A stretch of DNA of 43,309 bases from Bordetella parapertussis (GTDB taxonomy: Bacteria > Pseudomonadota > Gammaproteobacteria > Burkholderiales > Burkholderiaceae_B), in assembly GCA_945862495.1 (NCBI GenBank), contig CAMAYM010000009.1, positions 1 through 43,309 of the forward strand, in the 5' to 3' direction. Under the pieces are notes generated by a model. That model did not search any database, was not told the origin of the DNA, and worked only from the letters and a program-made list of their open reading frames with translations. Positions 1 through 7,958 of the stretch are shown piece by piece. Numbering within the stretch: the first letter of the stretch is position 1; each line of letters opens with the position of its first letter. A program made the translations under genes and the position numbers.

Positions 1-1193
1 ACGCTGTCGAACTGATGAGAGGCTGCACGCAATTGTAGAAAATCTACAGCAGCTCTAAATCGAGGTTGTTCGAACATGCGCCAGATCGATCTGGGCAAAC
101 GTTTCTCAAAGCGTGGCTGCATAAACCAGATCTCGCGCATATCCGCGCTAAAGCGTTTTTGAATCGCGAGTTTTTCGGTTTGCTCATCAAGCACAGAATC
201 CGCTGCTTCCATGAGCGCCTGAATCGAGGGCTCTCCAGCTGCAATTCGCTTCTGCCAGCGCACGTCGACCTGATACCAGAGCAGCGCAGCGAACAAAAAG
301 CTTGGGCTGACGGTTTTTCCACTGCGGATTCGCTGATCGGTGCGTTCGAGCGCGAGTTCGATAAACGCTTCTCCACCAGGCTGTTCAAGCACCACATCGA
401 GTAATGGCAAGATGCCTTGATGCAAGCCGTCTTGTCGGAGTTGCGTCAAACACTCCATTGCTTGGCCACAGGTCAACAGCTTCAGCATTTCATCAAACAG
501 TCGTGAGGCCGGGACATTTTCAATCAGTTCTGCCATCGAGGCCAAAGGTTCTTTGGTTTCTGGCTCGATCTTGCCTTTGAGTTTGACCGCAAAGCGCACG
601 GCGCGCAGCATACGGACAGGATCTTCGCGATAGCGTGTTCGCGGATCACCAATCATGCGGATCAAACGATGTTTGAGATCGTCGACCCCGTTGTGATAAT
701 CGATCACTTCTTCTGTGGTGGGATCGTAGTACAGCGCATTAATGGTGAAATCTCGCCGTGCCGCGTCTTGGGCATGCGTGCCAAACTCGTTGTCGCGCAA
801 AATACGACCGTGCCCGTCAGTGGACTGTGACTCCGAGGCAGGCGCGCGAAAGGTCGATGTTTCGATGATTTCCTGACCAAAGACCACGTGCACCAGTTGA
901 AAGCGTCGTCCGATAATGCGCGCACGTCTGAACAGTGGTCGAATTTGCTCTGGGGTGGCGTTGGTTGCGACGTCAAAGTCTTTGGGTTCGAGTCCCACAA
1001 TCAGATCTCGAACGGCGCCACCGACGATATAAGCCTGGAAGCCTTCGTGCTGTAAAACCTCGCAGACCTTGATGGCATGACGTGAAACAATCCGGCGATC
1101 AATGCCATGTTTATCTTTGTTGATTCGTCGTAGACCCTGTGATCTTTGGCCAAACAGCTGACCAACAAAGCGTTTAATGGTGTCTGTAAGCAT
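1..1193 (-). CDS. pcnB: Poly(A) polymerase I PcnB (3' end outside window)
   Basis: Adds poly(A) tails to RNA 3' ends and so promotes decay by exonucleases. Reading the minus strand from the ATG at 1193 gives an open frame to the window edge, 397 complete codons without a stop. The class II nucleotidyltransferase core is clear: a Gly-Gly pair (GGAVRDL, residues 58-64) and the metal-binding pair D72 and D74 (DFDVAT), followed by RRDFTIN and the YREDPVRMLRAVRF segment typical of PcnB rather than of CCA-adding enzymes. Near the edge it reads RFRAAVDFLQLR, a conserved late PcnB segment, so probably only the basic C-terminal tail is missing. Its start codon shares one base with the stop of the upstream HAD gene (TGATG), implying translational coupling. 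A CCA transferase is the alternative and is less likely. Confidence 0.93.
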   Translation of the reverse strand, partial: MLTDTIKRFVGQLFGQRSQGLRRINKDKHGIDRRIVSRHAIKVCEVLQHEGFQAYIVGGAVRDLIVGLEPKDFDVATNATPEQIRPLFRRARIIGRRFQLVHVVFGQEIIETSTFRAPASESQSTDGHGRILRDNEFGTHAQDAARRDFTINALYYDPTTEEVIDYHNGVDDLKHRLIRMIGDPRTRYREDPVRMLRAVRFAVKLKGKIEPETKEPLASMAELIENVPASRLFDEMLKLLTCGQAMECLTQLRQDGLHQGILPLLDVVLEQPGGEAFIELALERTDQRIRSGKTVSPSFLFAALLWYQVDVRWQKRIAAGEPSIQALMEAADSVLDEQTEKLAIQKRFSADMREIWFMQPRFEKRLPRSIWRMFEQPRFRAAVDFLQLRAASHQFDS

Positions 1194-1891
1194 CAGGATT
1201 TATCGTCGGCGAGCGTGTTGAAAAGATTGAGTACGGGCCATTTGCGCTGTTGTGCAACGGCGAACAGGCTCTCGCTTGGGTTTGTCACGATGGGATGTGT
1301 GACGACTTCGAGGAGGGGGAGGTCATTGATGGAGTCACTGTAAAAATAGGATGCCTCAAAGTCTTGCAAACGCTTGCTCATGCCTTCAAGCCAGCTGTTT
1401 ACGCGTAGGACTTTGCCCTGTTTAAAGCTTGGCGTACCTAAAATTTTTCCAGTGTAACGACCACCAATGTACTCGGGGTCTGTTGCAATCAGTGTGGGGA
1501 TGCCAAACGCACGTGCAATCGGGGCCGTCACAAAGCTGTTGGTCGCTGTGACCACCGCACAGAGGTCGCCCGCGGCGAGGTGCTTTTGTACCAGCTCAAT
1601 CGCCGCTTGCGTCATGGCCGGGCGAATCACATTTTGCATAAATTCTTCGTGCCAGACTGCGAGTAAATGCGGAGGGTGCGCCGCCAGCAAACCCAGCATA
1701 AATTCAGCTGCTTGCTCGGCAGTCAGTTCGCCGGCGTTGTAACGGTCCATGAGCGCTTCGTTGCGGCGGAGTGCCTCCTCAGGATCGCCCGCGCGTCCGG
1801 ATTTCGCCATGAAAATTGCCCACTGATAATCGCTATCGAGAGGCAATAGTGTGTGGTCGAGATCAAAAAGGGCGAGTCGTCTGAAAGTCAT
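1193..1891 (-). CDS. HAD-superfamily phosphatase, subfamily IB (SerB-like)
   Basis: A predicted cytoplasmic phosphatase of 232 residues. Motif I is DLDHT at residues 10-14 with nucleophile D10 and acid D12; motif II is the VVTATN stretch near residue 115; the motif III lysine lies in SFKQGK (155-160); motif IV is YSDSINDLPLL with D186 and D190. A helical cap separates motifs I and II. This layout matches the HAD-IB group that includes phosphoserine phosphatase, but the true substrate cannot be read from sequence. It is the middle gene of hda-HAD-pcnB: its start overlaps the hda stop by four bases (ATGA) and its stop overlaps the pcnB start by one. The same trio is common in Burkholderiales, as remembered. 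Confidence 0.88.
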   Translation of the reverse strand: MTFRRLALFDLDHTLLPLDSDYQWAIFMAKSGRAGDPEEALRRNEALMDRYNAGELTAEQAAEFMLGLLAAHPPHLLAVWHEEFMQNVIRPAMTQAAIELVQKHLAAGDLCAVVTATNSFVTAPIARAFGIPTLIATDPEYIGGRYTGKILGTPSFKQGKVLRVNSWLEGMSKRLQDFEASYFYSDSINDLPLLEVVTHPIVTNPSESLFAVAQQRKWPVLNLFNTLADDKS

Positions 1892-2589
1892 GATTGTAAA
1901 AATTCTCTGTCGGATAGCATTTGGCGCACAAGGGGCACAGTCACAGTCCGGTGTTTAGAAAGAGAGTAGCGGTCAAGCGCATCCACCAAGGCAAAGAGTT
2001 GCCGGATATCTCGGGTGTAATGTGTCAACATCCAGTCCAGCACCTCTTCGGAGAGTGGGAGCCCGCACCGAAGCGCGTAGGTGGTGAGCGCCTCGAGTTT
2101 TTCCGTATCGGTCAGGGGTTCGAGGCGAAACACCAGATCCCAACCTAAGCGGGTACGCAGGTCTTCACGCAAGGACATCATCATCGGCGCACGATCACCC
2201 GTGACGGCCAGTCCGAAAGCGTGAGTCGTCGCAGCAAGCTCGCGCCAGCGATTGTACAGGGCAAACACTGCAGCCTGTTGGTCTACGGTCATCTCCTGAA
2301 TATCGTCGACCACCACAAGTTCTGCTTCAATTTGCTCTGCTGGCAGGGTGGCCAGGGCCATCACTTGGTCAGAAATTGTCTCAACATTGAAAAAATGAGC
2401 CTGTTTGTCTTTGATCAAGGCATGCAACAAATGGCTGCGCCCACAGCCAGGTGGCCCCCACAAATAGAGCGCTCGACCCGGCGACAAGCCCTTCGCCGCA
2501 TCGATGGCGGCAGCGTTTGCGCCCACCACCGTATTATCCAAACTGGGACTTTGGGCGGGGGTGATCTCTAAAAGTAACTGACGACTCAT
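1888..2589 (-). CDS. hda: DnaA regulatory inactivator Hda
   Basis: An AAA+ protein related to DnaA domain III. With the DNA-loaded sliding clamp it stimulates ATP hydrolysis by DnaA and prevents over-initiation. The 233-residue protein begins with QLLLEI (residues 4-9), which fits the clamp-binding motif found at this place in Hda. The P-loop is GPPGCGRSH (45-53), with arginine where most ATPases have lysine, as in E. coli Hda. Walker B is LVVVDDI (91-97) and an arginine-rich REDLRTRL box lies near 141-148. It lacks the DnaA DNA-binding domain IV, which separates it from DnaA. First gene of the minus-strand operon, 70 bases from the divergent purM. The start at 2589 is preceded by a tiny overlapping frame described separately. 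Confidence 0.94.
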   Translation of the reverse strand: MSRQLLLEITPAQSPSLDNTVVGANAAAIDAAKGLSPGRALYLWGPPGCGRSHLLHALIKDKQAHFFNVETISDQVMALATLPAEQIEAELVVVDDIQEMTVDQQAAVFALYNRWRELAATTHAFGLAVTGDRAPMMMSLREDLRTRLGWDLVFRLEPLTDTEKLEALTTYALRCGLPLSEEVLDWMLTHYTRDIRQLFALVDALDRYSLSKHRTVTVPLVRQMLSDREFLQS

Positions 2590-2597
2590 CGACTCAT
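2586..2597 (-). other. Three-codon micro-frame overlapping the hda start
   Basis: An 8-base tandem repeat (GATGAGTC twice on the minus strand, about 2583-2598) places a second ATG eight bases before the hda ATG. The upstream copy encodes Met-Ser-Arg and then TGA, and that stop overlaps the hda start as ATGA. Whether it is translated is unknown. If so, ribosomes could re-initiate at hda. Confidence 0.4.
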
Positions 2598-2659
2598 CGT
2601 AAAATCAGTAAAAATACGGACGTAAGTCCACAATTGTCACACAACCACGGCTTTTTCCC

Positions 2660-3706
2660 ATGACACAACCTCAAGCACCTCTGACTTACCGCGACGCTGG
2701 CGTCGATATTGACGCGGGCGATGCCTTAGTCGACCGTATTAAACCCCTCGCAGCACGCACAATGCGCGAGGGTGTCCTGGCAGGCATTGGTGGCTTTGGC
2801 GCTCTGTTTGAGGTCCCAAAACGCTACAAAGAACCTGTTTTGGTCTCAGGCACTGACGGTGTCGGCACCAAACTCAAGCTTGCCTTTGACTGGCAGCGTC
2901 ACGATACCGTGGGCATTGATCTTGTCGCTATGAGCGTCAACGACATTTTGGTACAAGGCGCAGAACCATTGTTTTTCTTGGATTATTTTGCCTGCGGTAA
3001 ATTGTCGGTCGACGTGGCCGCACAGGTGGTCGGTGGGATTGCCAAGGGGTGTGAGCTCTCTGGTTGTGCCCTGATTGGTGGCGAAACCGCGGAGATGCCC
3101 GGAATGTACCCAGACGGCGAGTACGACTTAGCCGGTTTTGCGGTGGGTGCGGCGGAAAAGTCTGCGCTGATTGATGGAAAGTCTATTCAACCTGGCGACG
3201 TAGTGTTGGGACTGGCTTCTAGTGGTGCTCATTCAAACGGCTATTCTTTATTGCGCAAAATCTTGCAGCGCGCCAATGCCCGTCCCGAACAAGATTTTCA
3301 CGGTCAGCCCTTGGGGGATGTCGTGATGGCGCCCACCCATTTGTATGTCAAGCCTGTGTTGGCTGTCCTCAAGGATTTTGGCAAGCAAATCAAAGGTCTC
3401 GCGCATATTACGGGTGGTGGTTTGTTGGATAATGTGCCACGTATTTTGCAGCCAGGTTTACAGGCACGTCTGCACCGTGATGCATGGCAAATGCCTAAGC
3501 TCTTTAGCTGGCTGCAGGAACAGGGTGGCGTTGCTGATACCGAAATGCATCGCGTATTTAATTGCGGGATTGGTATGGTTGCAGTCGTGCCTGCCGCACA
3601 GGCAACGGCGATTAGCCAGGCACTCCGCGCACAAGGCGAGACTGTTTATCAACTCGGCGAGATTGCTGAGTGTGCAGCTACAGACGCACAAACAGTCGTT
3701 CTCTAA
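2660..3706 (+). CDS. purM: Phosphoribosylformylglycinamidine cyclo-ligase (AIR synthetase)
   Basis: Catalyses the ATP-dependent closure of FGAM to 5-aminoimidazole ribonucleotide, the fifth step of purine synthesis. The 348-residue length is normal for PurM. Family hallmarks visible are GGFGALFEVP, the nucleotide-binding SGTDGVGTKLKLA, the DYFACGKL stretch and GGETAEMPGMY. The start is the ATG at 2660. It is monocistronic in this window: divergent from hda on the left and converging with miaA on the right, with only one base between the two stop codons. Its terminator must therefore lie in miaA, and a strong hairpin is present there. Confidence 0.97.
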   Translation: MTQPQAPLTYRDAGVDIDAGDALVDRIKPLAARTMREGVLAGIGGFGALFEVPKRYKEPVLVSGTDGVGTKLKLAFDWQRHDTVGIDLVAMSVNDILVQGAEPLFFLDYFACGKLSVDVAAQVVGGIAKGCELSGCALIGGETAEMPGMYPDGEYDLAGFAVGAAEKSALIDGKSIQPGDVVLGLASSGAHSNGYSLLRKILQRANARPEQDFHGQPLGDVVMAPTHLYVKPVLAVLKDFGKQIKGLAHITGGGLLDNVPRILQPGLQARLHRDAWQMPKLFSWLQEQGGVADTEMHRVFNCGIGMVAVVPAAQATAISQALRAQGETVYQLGEIAECAATDAQTVVL

Positions 3707-3707
3707 G

Positions 3708-4688
3708 TCAGTCGACAATCGTTCGGTCGTGAATAAGACGACCGACGATTGCCAAGGTTTTCTCGGTTGCTTCGTTTGAGTCAGCCTCGATCGTGATGCG
3801 ATCGGGTAGGCTACGCAGCCATGTCAATTGTCTTTTAGCCAGTTGACGCGTGGCGGCGATGGCTTGCTCTCTGGCCTGTACGGGCGTGACTTCGCCCTCT
3901 AGCATTGACCAAAACTGTCGATAGCCCACGCAACGAATAGAAGGCAGATCTGTATGCAAATCGCCTCGTGCGCGCAGCGCTTTGACCTCTTCAACGAAAC
4001 CTTCTTCCAACATTTGATCAAATCGCATCGCAATGCGCTGATGCAGATGGTTGCGTTCTGTTGGCTCAAGACTCAAGGTCACCGTTGCCAACGGTTTGTC
4101 AGTTTGTTCAGGGGCGCTGAGCAACTCAGACATCGTCTTGCCAGTGATATGCCAGATCTCAAGCGCCCTCTGTATGCGTTGACTATCGTTGGGTGAAAGC
4201 CTAGCAGCAGTCTTAGGGTCAATCAAGCGGAGTGTCTCATGCATGGCGGGCCAGCCCACCATAGCTGCACGCAACTCAAGCTCTTTTCTAATCTCAGGAT
4301 CTGCGGTGGGTAAATCATTGAGCCCATCACGCAAGGCCTTAAAGTAAAGCATCGTGCCGCCCACCAGTACAGGCAGACGTCCTCGGGCACATATTTCTTT
4401 AACGCTGCGTAGCGTATCGCGTCTAAACGCTGCTGCCGAGTATGACTCAAGCGGATCCAAGATATCTAATAAATGATGGTCAAGCGCAGCACGTTCCTCG
4501 TGTGAGGGCTTGGCCGTGCCAATGTCCATACCCCGATAGATGGTGGCAGAGTCGACGTTAATGATTTCACATGGCCACGTTTGTGCGATGGCGCGCGCAA
4601 TGGCACTCTTGCCACTTGCAGTGGGACCGGCAAGGCACAACAAAGCAGGAGCCTGAGTTGACTGCGTTGGCAGAGCGTCCTCCGTCAT
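3708..4688 (-). CDS. miaA: tRNA dimethylallyltransferase MiaA
   Basis: Transfers a dimethylallyl group from DMAPP to N6 of A37 in tRNAs that read codons starting with U, the first step to ms2i6A. From the ATG at 4688 it is 326 residues. An in-frame ATG lies 24 codons upstream, but 4688 is preferred because it overlaps the mutL stop by four bases (ATGA) and gives the usual family N-terminus. The P-loop is GPTASGKS (21-28), followed by the substrate-binding DSATIYRGMDIGTAKP and LVGGTMLYFKAL. The C-terminal codons also carry the purM-side hairpin. Last gene of tsaE-amiC-mutL-miaA. The usual partner hfq is not downstream, because purM lies there on the opposite strand. Confidence 0.95.
   Translation of the reverse strand: MTEDALPTQSTQAPALLCLAGPTASGKSAIARAIAQTWPCEIINVDSATIYRGMDIGTAKPSHEERAALDHHLLDILDPLESYSAAAFRRDTLRSVKEICARGRLPVLVGGTMLYFKALRDGLNDLPTADPEIRKELELRAAMVGWPAMHETLRLIDPKTAARLSPNDSQRIQRALEIWHITGKTMSELLSAPEQTDKPLATVTLSLEPTERNHLHQRIAMRFDQMLEEGFVEEVKALRARGDLHTDLPSIRCVGYRQFWSMLEGEVTPVQAREQAIAATRQLAKRQLTWLRSLPDRITIEADSNEATEKTLAIVGRLIHDRTIVD
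3716..3751 (+). terminator. Large hairpin after purM, inside the 3' end of miaA
   Basis: Arms 3716-3730 (CAATCGTTCGGTCGT) and 3738-3751 (ACGACCGACGATTG) pair over 14 base pairs with one bulged T at 3722, around a seven-base loop. It begins ten bases after the purM stop and lies within the last codons of miaA on the other strand. The T-rich stretch after it on the plus strand (GGTTTTCT) starts a few bases late, so classical intrinsic termination is not certain. Confidence 0.55.
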
Positions 4689-6523
4689 TGACCGCGCAAA
4701 AAAAGTTTGTCCAGATCCGACACGTTCCAGTGGATCCAGGTGGGTCGTCCGTGATTGCACTGATCCGCGCGTTCAGTCTGCTCCATCTGACGCAGTAGGG
4801 CATTCATTTCTTCGAGCGTGAGTTGGCGATTGGCGCGCACAGCGCCATGACACGCCATTGTGCCAAGCAAGGTATTGCGCTGTTCGGTTAAAAGCTGACT
4901 GGCGCCCAAGTGTTCTAGATCGCGCAGCACGCCGCGTGCGAGCGCTTCCAGATCGCCTTTGACAAGCATAGCGGGTACGGCCCGTAACGCCATGTCTTGA
5001 GGTCCAACGGTTGCCATCTCAAAACCGAGTGCATTGATCTGCGCACGATACTCTTCGGCGAGCGCAATTTCTTTTTCCGTCACGCGAAATACAACAGGGA
5101 CGAGCAGTGTTTGTTGTGGCAAAGATTGTGCATCAAGCGCTTTTTTAAGCTGTTCGTACACCACACGTTCGTGTGCGGCGTGCATGTCAATCAATGCAAG
5201 CCCCGAACTTGTTTGCGCCAAAATATAGATGCCATGGACTTGGGCGAGGGCGCGTCCAAGTGGCCAAGTTGGTGTCGGCTCATCGAGCGGCGCGTAGAGT
5301 GTTTTCCATCCCTCAGTCGAGACCGATGAGGCCGGTCCATTTTCGCGTAAATGAAATGCGTGTTGTGTCGTGGATTGCCAGGCTTGACCAGGCTGAGTGC
5401 GATGATCAAACGCCGCAGAGCGACCGCTTGAACCATTGTTCGCAAAGGCCGCTGGCATATAGCCTGCCACGTTCTCAGGCATGCTCGGTGCTGTTGGATC
5501 GACAGACATTCCTGCAGCGGACACTTGCTGCCCACCTGCTACACCCGCAAGTGCTTGCGTGACTGTTTGCTGGACGAAACGATGCACTGCCCCCGAATCA
5601 CGAAAGCGGACTTCGTGTTTAGCAGGGTGAACGTTCACATCGACTGCTGTCGGCTCAACGTGTAAAAACAAGACGTAAGCGGGCTGACGATCGCCATGCA
5701 AGACATCGGCATAGGCACTGCGTAAGGCATGAGACACCGTACGGTCGCGGACATGTCGACCGTTGACAAACAAAAACTGTCGATCCGCCCGGGCGCGTGC
5801 TGCTGTGGGGCGCGTCACCACACCCATGAGCGCAATCAATCCGCCTTGGGCATTGACCTCGATGCCGTGCTCATTAAATTCTGAGCCTAACACGTCACTG
5901 ATGCGTTTGAGTGCTGAGGTCGGTAACCATTGACGCACAGCGCGGTCGTTGTGAAAGACGCGAAATCCAACTTCGGGAAACGCGAGTGCAATCCGTTCGA
6001 TGGCATCGATGCAGTGACCAAATTCGGTCGCTTCTGCGCGCAAAAATTTACGTCTGGCGGGTACGCGGTCAAATAAATATTTAACGTCGACGGTAGTGCC
6101 TAGCGCACCGGAGGCCGCGGTTGCGTCGACGGCACCAGGCTCCAAGCACCACGCATGATCGGCTTCTTTGGGCCGAGAAATGAGTGTCAGCTGTGAGACT
6201 GCCGCAATAGAGGCCAGTGCCTCGCCACGAAATCCCATCGAGTGGACGGACTCCAGTTCTTCAAGCGAATTGATTTTGCTCGTGGCGTGACGTGTCAGTG
6301 CGAGCGCCAGCTCTTCTTTTGCAATACCGCTGCCATCATCAATCACAGCGATGCGTCTAATACCACCCGCTTCGAGACGAATCTCAACGGTTTGCGCGCC
6401 GGCGTCAACAGCGTTTTCAACGAGCTCTTTAAGCACGGAGGCAGGACGCTCAATGACTTCGCCTGCTGCGATTTGACTCACTAGCAGGTCGGGCAGTGCA
6501 CAGATGGGTCGACGCATAGACAT
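4685..6523 (-). CDS. mutL: DNA mismatch repair protein MutL, endonuclease type
   Basis: Couples mismatch recognition by MutS to strand removal. The 612-residue protein has a GHKL ATPase domain: ELVENAVDAG with E36 as likely general base, DDGSGI (62-67) and GFRGEALASIA (97-107). A variable linker at about 335-420 follows. The C-terminal dimerisation domain holds DMHAAHERVVYE (446-457), which fits the DQHA(X)2E(X)4E metal site of nicking MutL proteins, plus ACHGAVRAN (557-565) and CNHGRPT (589-595). This suggests a MutH-independent pathway, as known for most bacteria without MutH. The ATG at 6523 is used; a second ATG two codons on is possible. An intrinsic terminator separates it from the upstream amiC. 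Confidence 0.96.
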   Translation of the reverse strand: MSMRRPICALPDLLVSQIAAGEVIERPASVLKELVENAVDAGAQTVEIRLEAGGIRRIAVIDDGSGIAKEELALALTRHATSKINSLEELESVHSMGFRGEALASIAAVSQLTLISRPKEADHAWCLEPGAVDATAASGALGTTVDVKYLFDRVPARRKFLRAEATEFGHCIDAIERIALAFPEVGFRVFHNDRAVRQWLPTSALKRISDVLGSEFNEHGIEVNAQGGLIALMGVVTRPTAARARADRQFLFVNGRHVRDRTVSHALRSAYADVLHGDRQPAYVLFLHVEPTAVDVNVHPAKHEVRFRDSGAVHRFVQQTVTQALAGVAGGQQVSAAGMSVDPTAPSMPENVAGYMPAAFANNGSSGRSAAFDHRTQPGQAWQSTTQHAFHLRENGPASSVSTEGWKTLYAPLDEPTPTWPLGRALAQVHGIYILAQTSSGLALIDMHAAHERVVYEQLKKALDAQSLPQQTLLVPVVFRVTEKEIALAEEYRAQINALGFEMATVGPQDMALRAVPAMLVKGDLEALARGVLRDLEHLGASQLLTEQRNTLLGTMACHGAVRANRQLTLEEMNALLRQMEQTERADQCNHGRPTWIHWNVSDLDKLFLRGQ

Positions 6524-6536
6524 ATTGAGAATGCAT

Positions 6537-6563
6537 AAAAAGAAGCCTCTATTCTAGAGGCTT
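6537..6563 (-). terminator. Intrinsic terminator after amiC
   Basis: On the minus strand, arms AAGCCTCT (6563-6556) and AGAGGCTT (6550-6543) form a perfect eight-pair stem with a five-base loop. CTTTTTA follows at once, giving a U-tract. It lies 28 bases beyond the amiC stop and 14 bases before the mutL start, so amiC transcripts would largely end before mutL. Confidence 0.8.
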
Positions 6564-6590
6564 GTTGGGACAGATGTTTGGATTGTTTGT

Positions 6591-7958
6591 TTAGCCGACG
6601 GACGCGAGATGCGGATTGACTTTAAAAAAGTGCTGAATGCCTGCGTGCATCGCCGAGGCGAAGCGCTCTTGTGTTTGAGTGCTACGCAGCATCTGTTCTT
6701 CGTTTGGGTTGCTGATAAAGGCTGTTTCGACCAAGATTGAAGGCATATCAGGTGCGCGCAATACAGCAAAGCCAGCGTTTTCAACCTGCGGCTTGTGTAA
6801 CCGATATACACCGCGCAGCTGATCGAGCATGGTCGAAGCGAGTTGGGTCGAGTCTTTGATCTGTGCAGAAGTCGACAGATCAAGCAAGATTTTCGCGACT
6901 TGATTGTTTTGAGTCTGGATATTGATGCCGCCGATCAAATCAGCCGAGTTTTCTTTTTCAGCTAACCATTTAGCTGCAGTGCTAGAGGCACCGCGATCAG
7001 ACAAGACATACACTGAGCTGCCACCTGCGGTGGGTCTTGGAAAAGCGTCTGCGTGGATCGATACAAACAGATCAGCTTTGACCCGGCGGGCTTTCTCGAC
7101 GCGAACATGCAGCGGAACAAAATAATCACCGTCCCGGGTGAGATAGGCGCGCATACCCGGTGTAGCGTCAATACGGGCTTTGAGCTTTTGAGCAATCGCC
7201 AAGACTACGTCTTTTTCGCGTGTGCCGCCCTTGCCAATTGCGCCTGGATCTTCGCCGCCATGACCCGCATCGAGTGCGATCGTGACCATGCGACGGCGAC
7301 CGAGCCGCGTCGGACTTGTGTTTGGACTGCTTGGTGTAACTGGAGGCGCAACCGAGTTTGGTATGACCGGCACAGCAGCCATACCCGTGCCTTTAGGGTT
7401 GCGACTGATGTCATTGAGCACGCGGGCAAGAGGATCTTCATCCAACTTTTTTTGCGGCATTTTTTTGAGCAGGGCAGTCAGCGGATCTTGGGCGACCTTC
7501 GGATACAGGTCCAGCACCAGGCGAAACTTGTAGTCCCCGACGGGCTTGAGCGTAAAGACTTGTGGCGCGATGGCTTGCTTTAGATCGAAAACGATACGAA
7601 TGACGTTAGATCTATTTTGCGCAACACGCAGTGAACTGATGTAAGGGTCGTCTGGGCGAACTTTGCGAACCAAGTCGTTGAGTGCCGGATTCATCTCCAT
7701 GCCTTGAATATCCACCACCATGCGGTGCGGATTTTCAAGCGTGAAGTGTTCAGCACGCAATTCGCTATCGAGTTCGAGCGTGACACGGGTGTAATCATCC
7801 GCAGGCCAGGTGCGTACGGCGAGAAGCTTGGCAGCCATGGCAATGCGAGGAATGACGGGCAAAAGTAAAATCGTTGCTGCACCTAACAGACGACGACGCG
7901 CAGGAGCTTTTAGCCCGTCTGAGCATCCATCCTTATCTGAGGCAAAGCGTCGATCCAT
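6591..7958 (-). CDS. amiC: N-acetylmuramoyl-L-alanine amidase (AmiC-like)
   Basis: A periplasmic zinc amidase that cleaves septal peptidoglycan between muramic acid and L-alanine during daughter-cell separation. The 455 residues contain a basic N-terminus with a twin-arginine-like ARRRLLGAA (20-28) and a hydrophobic stretch ending at MAA (about 42), suggesting Tat export as for E. coli AmiA and AmiC. An AMIN domain spans about 45-155, then a Pro/Ser linker, then the Amidase_3 domain from about 215. The zinc ligands and catalytic glutamate are visible as H223 (DAGHGGED), E238, H302 (SIHAD) and E411 (VETAF). The start at 7958 overlaps the end of tsaE by 49 bases; it is needed for the signal sequence. 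An intrinsic terminator follows. Confidence 0.93.
   Translation of the reverse strand: MDRRFASDKDGCSDGLKAPARRRLLGAATILLLPVIPRIAMAAKLLAVRTWPADDYTRVTLELDSELRAEHFTLENPHRMVVDIQGMEMNPALNDLVRKVRPDDPYISSLRVAQNRSNVIRIVFDLKQAIAPQVFTLKPVGDYKFRLVLDLYPKVAQDPLTALLKKMPQKKLDEDPLARVLNDISRNPKGTGMAAVPVIPNSVAPPVTPSSPNTSPTRLGRRRMVTIALDAGHGGEDPGAIGKGGTREKDVVLAIAQKLKARIDATPGMRAYLTRDGDYFVPLHVRVEKARRVKADLFVSIHADAFPRPTAGGSSVYVLSDRGASSTAAKWLAEKENSADLIGGINIQTQNNQVAKILLDLSTSAQIKDSTQLASTMLDQLRGVYRLHKPQVENAGFAVLRAPDMPSILVETAFISNPNEEQMLRSTQTQERFASAMHAGIQHFFKVNPHLASVG

Noticed and set aside
45..53. Weight given to three Hda P-loop details as unusual, in particular arginine in place of lysine in the Hda protein (residues 45-53).
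   Set aside because: E. coli Hda also has GxxGxGRS at this site, so it is normal for the family.
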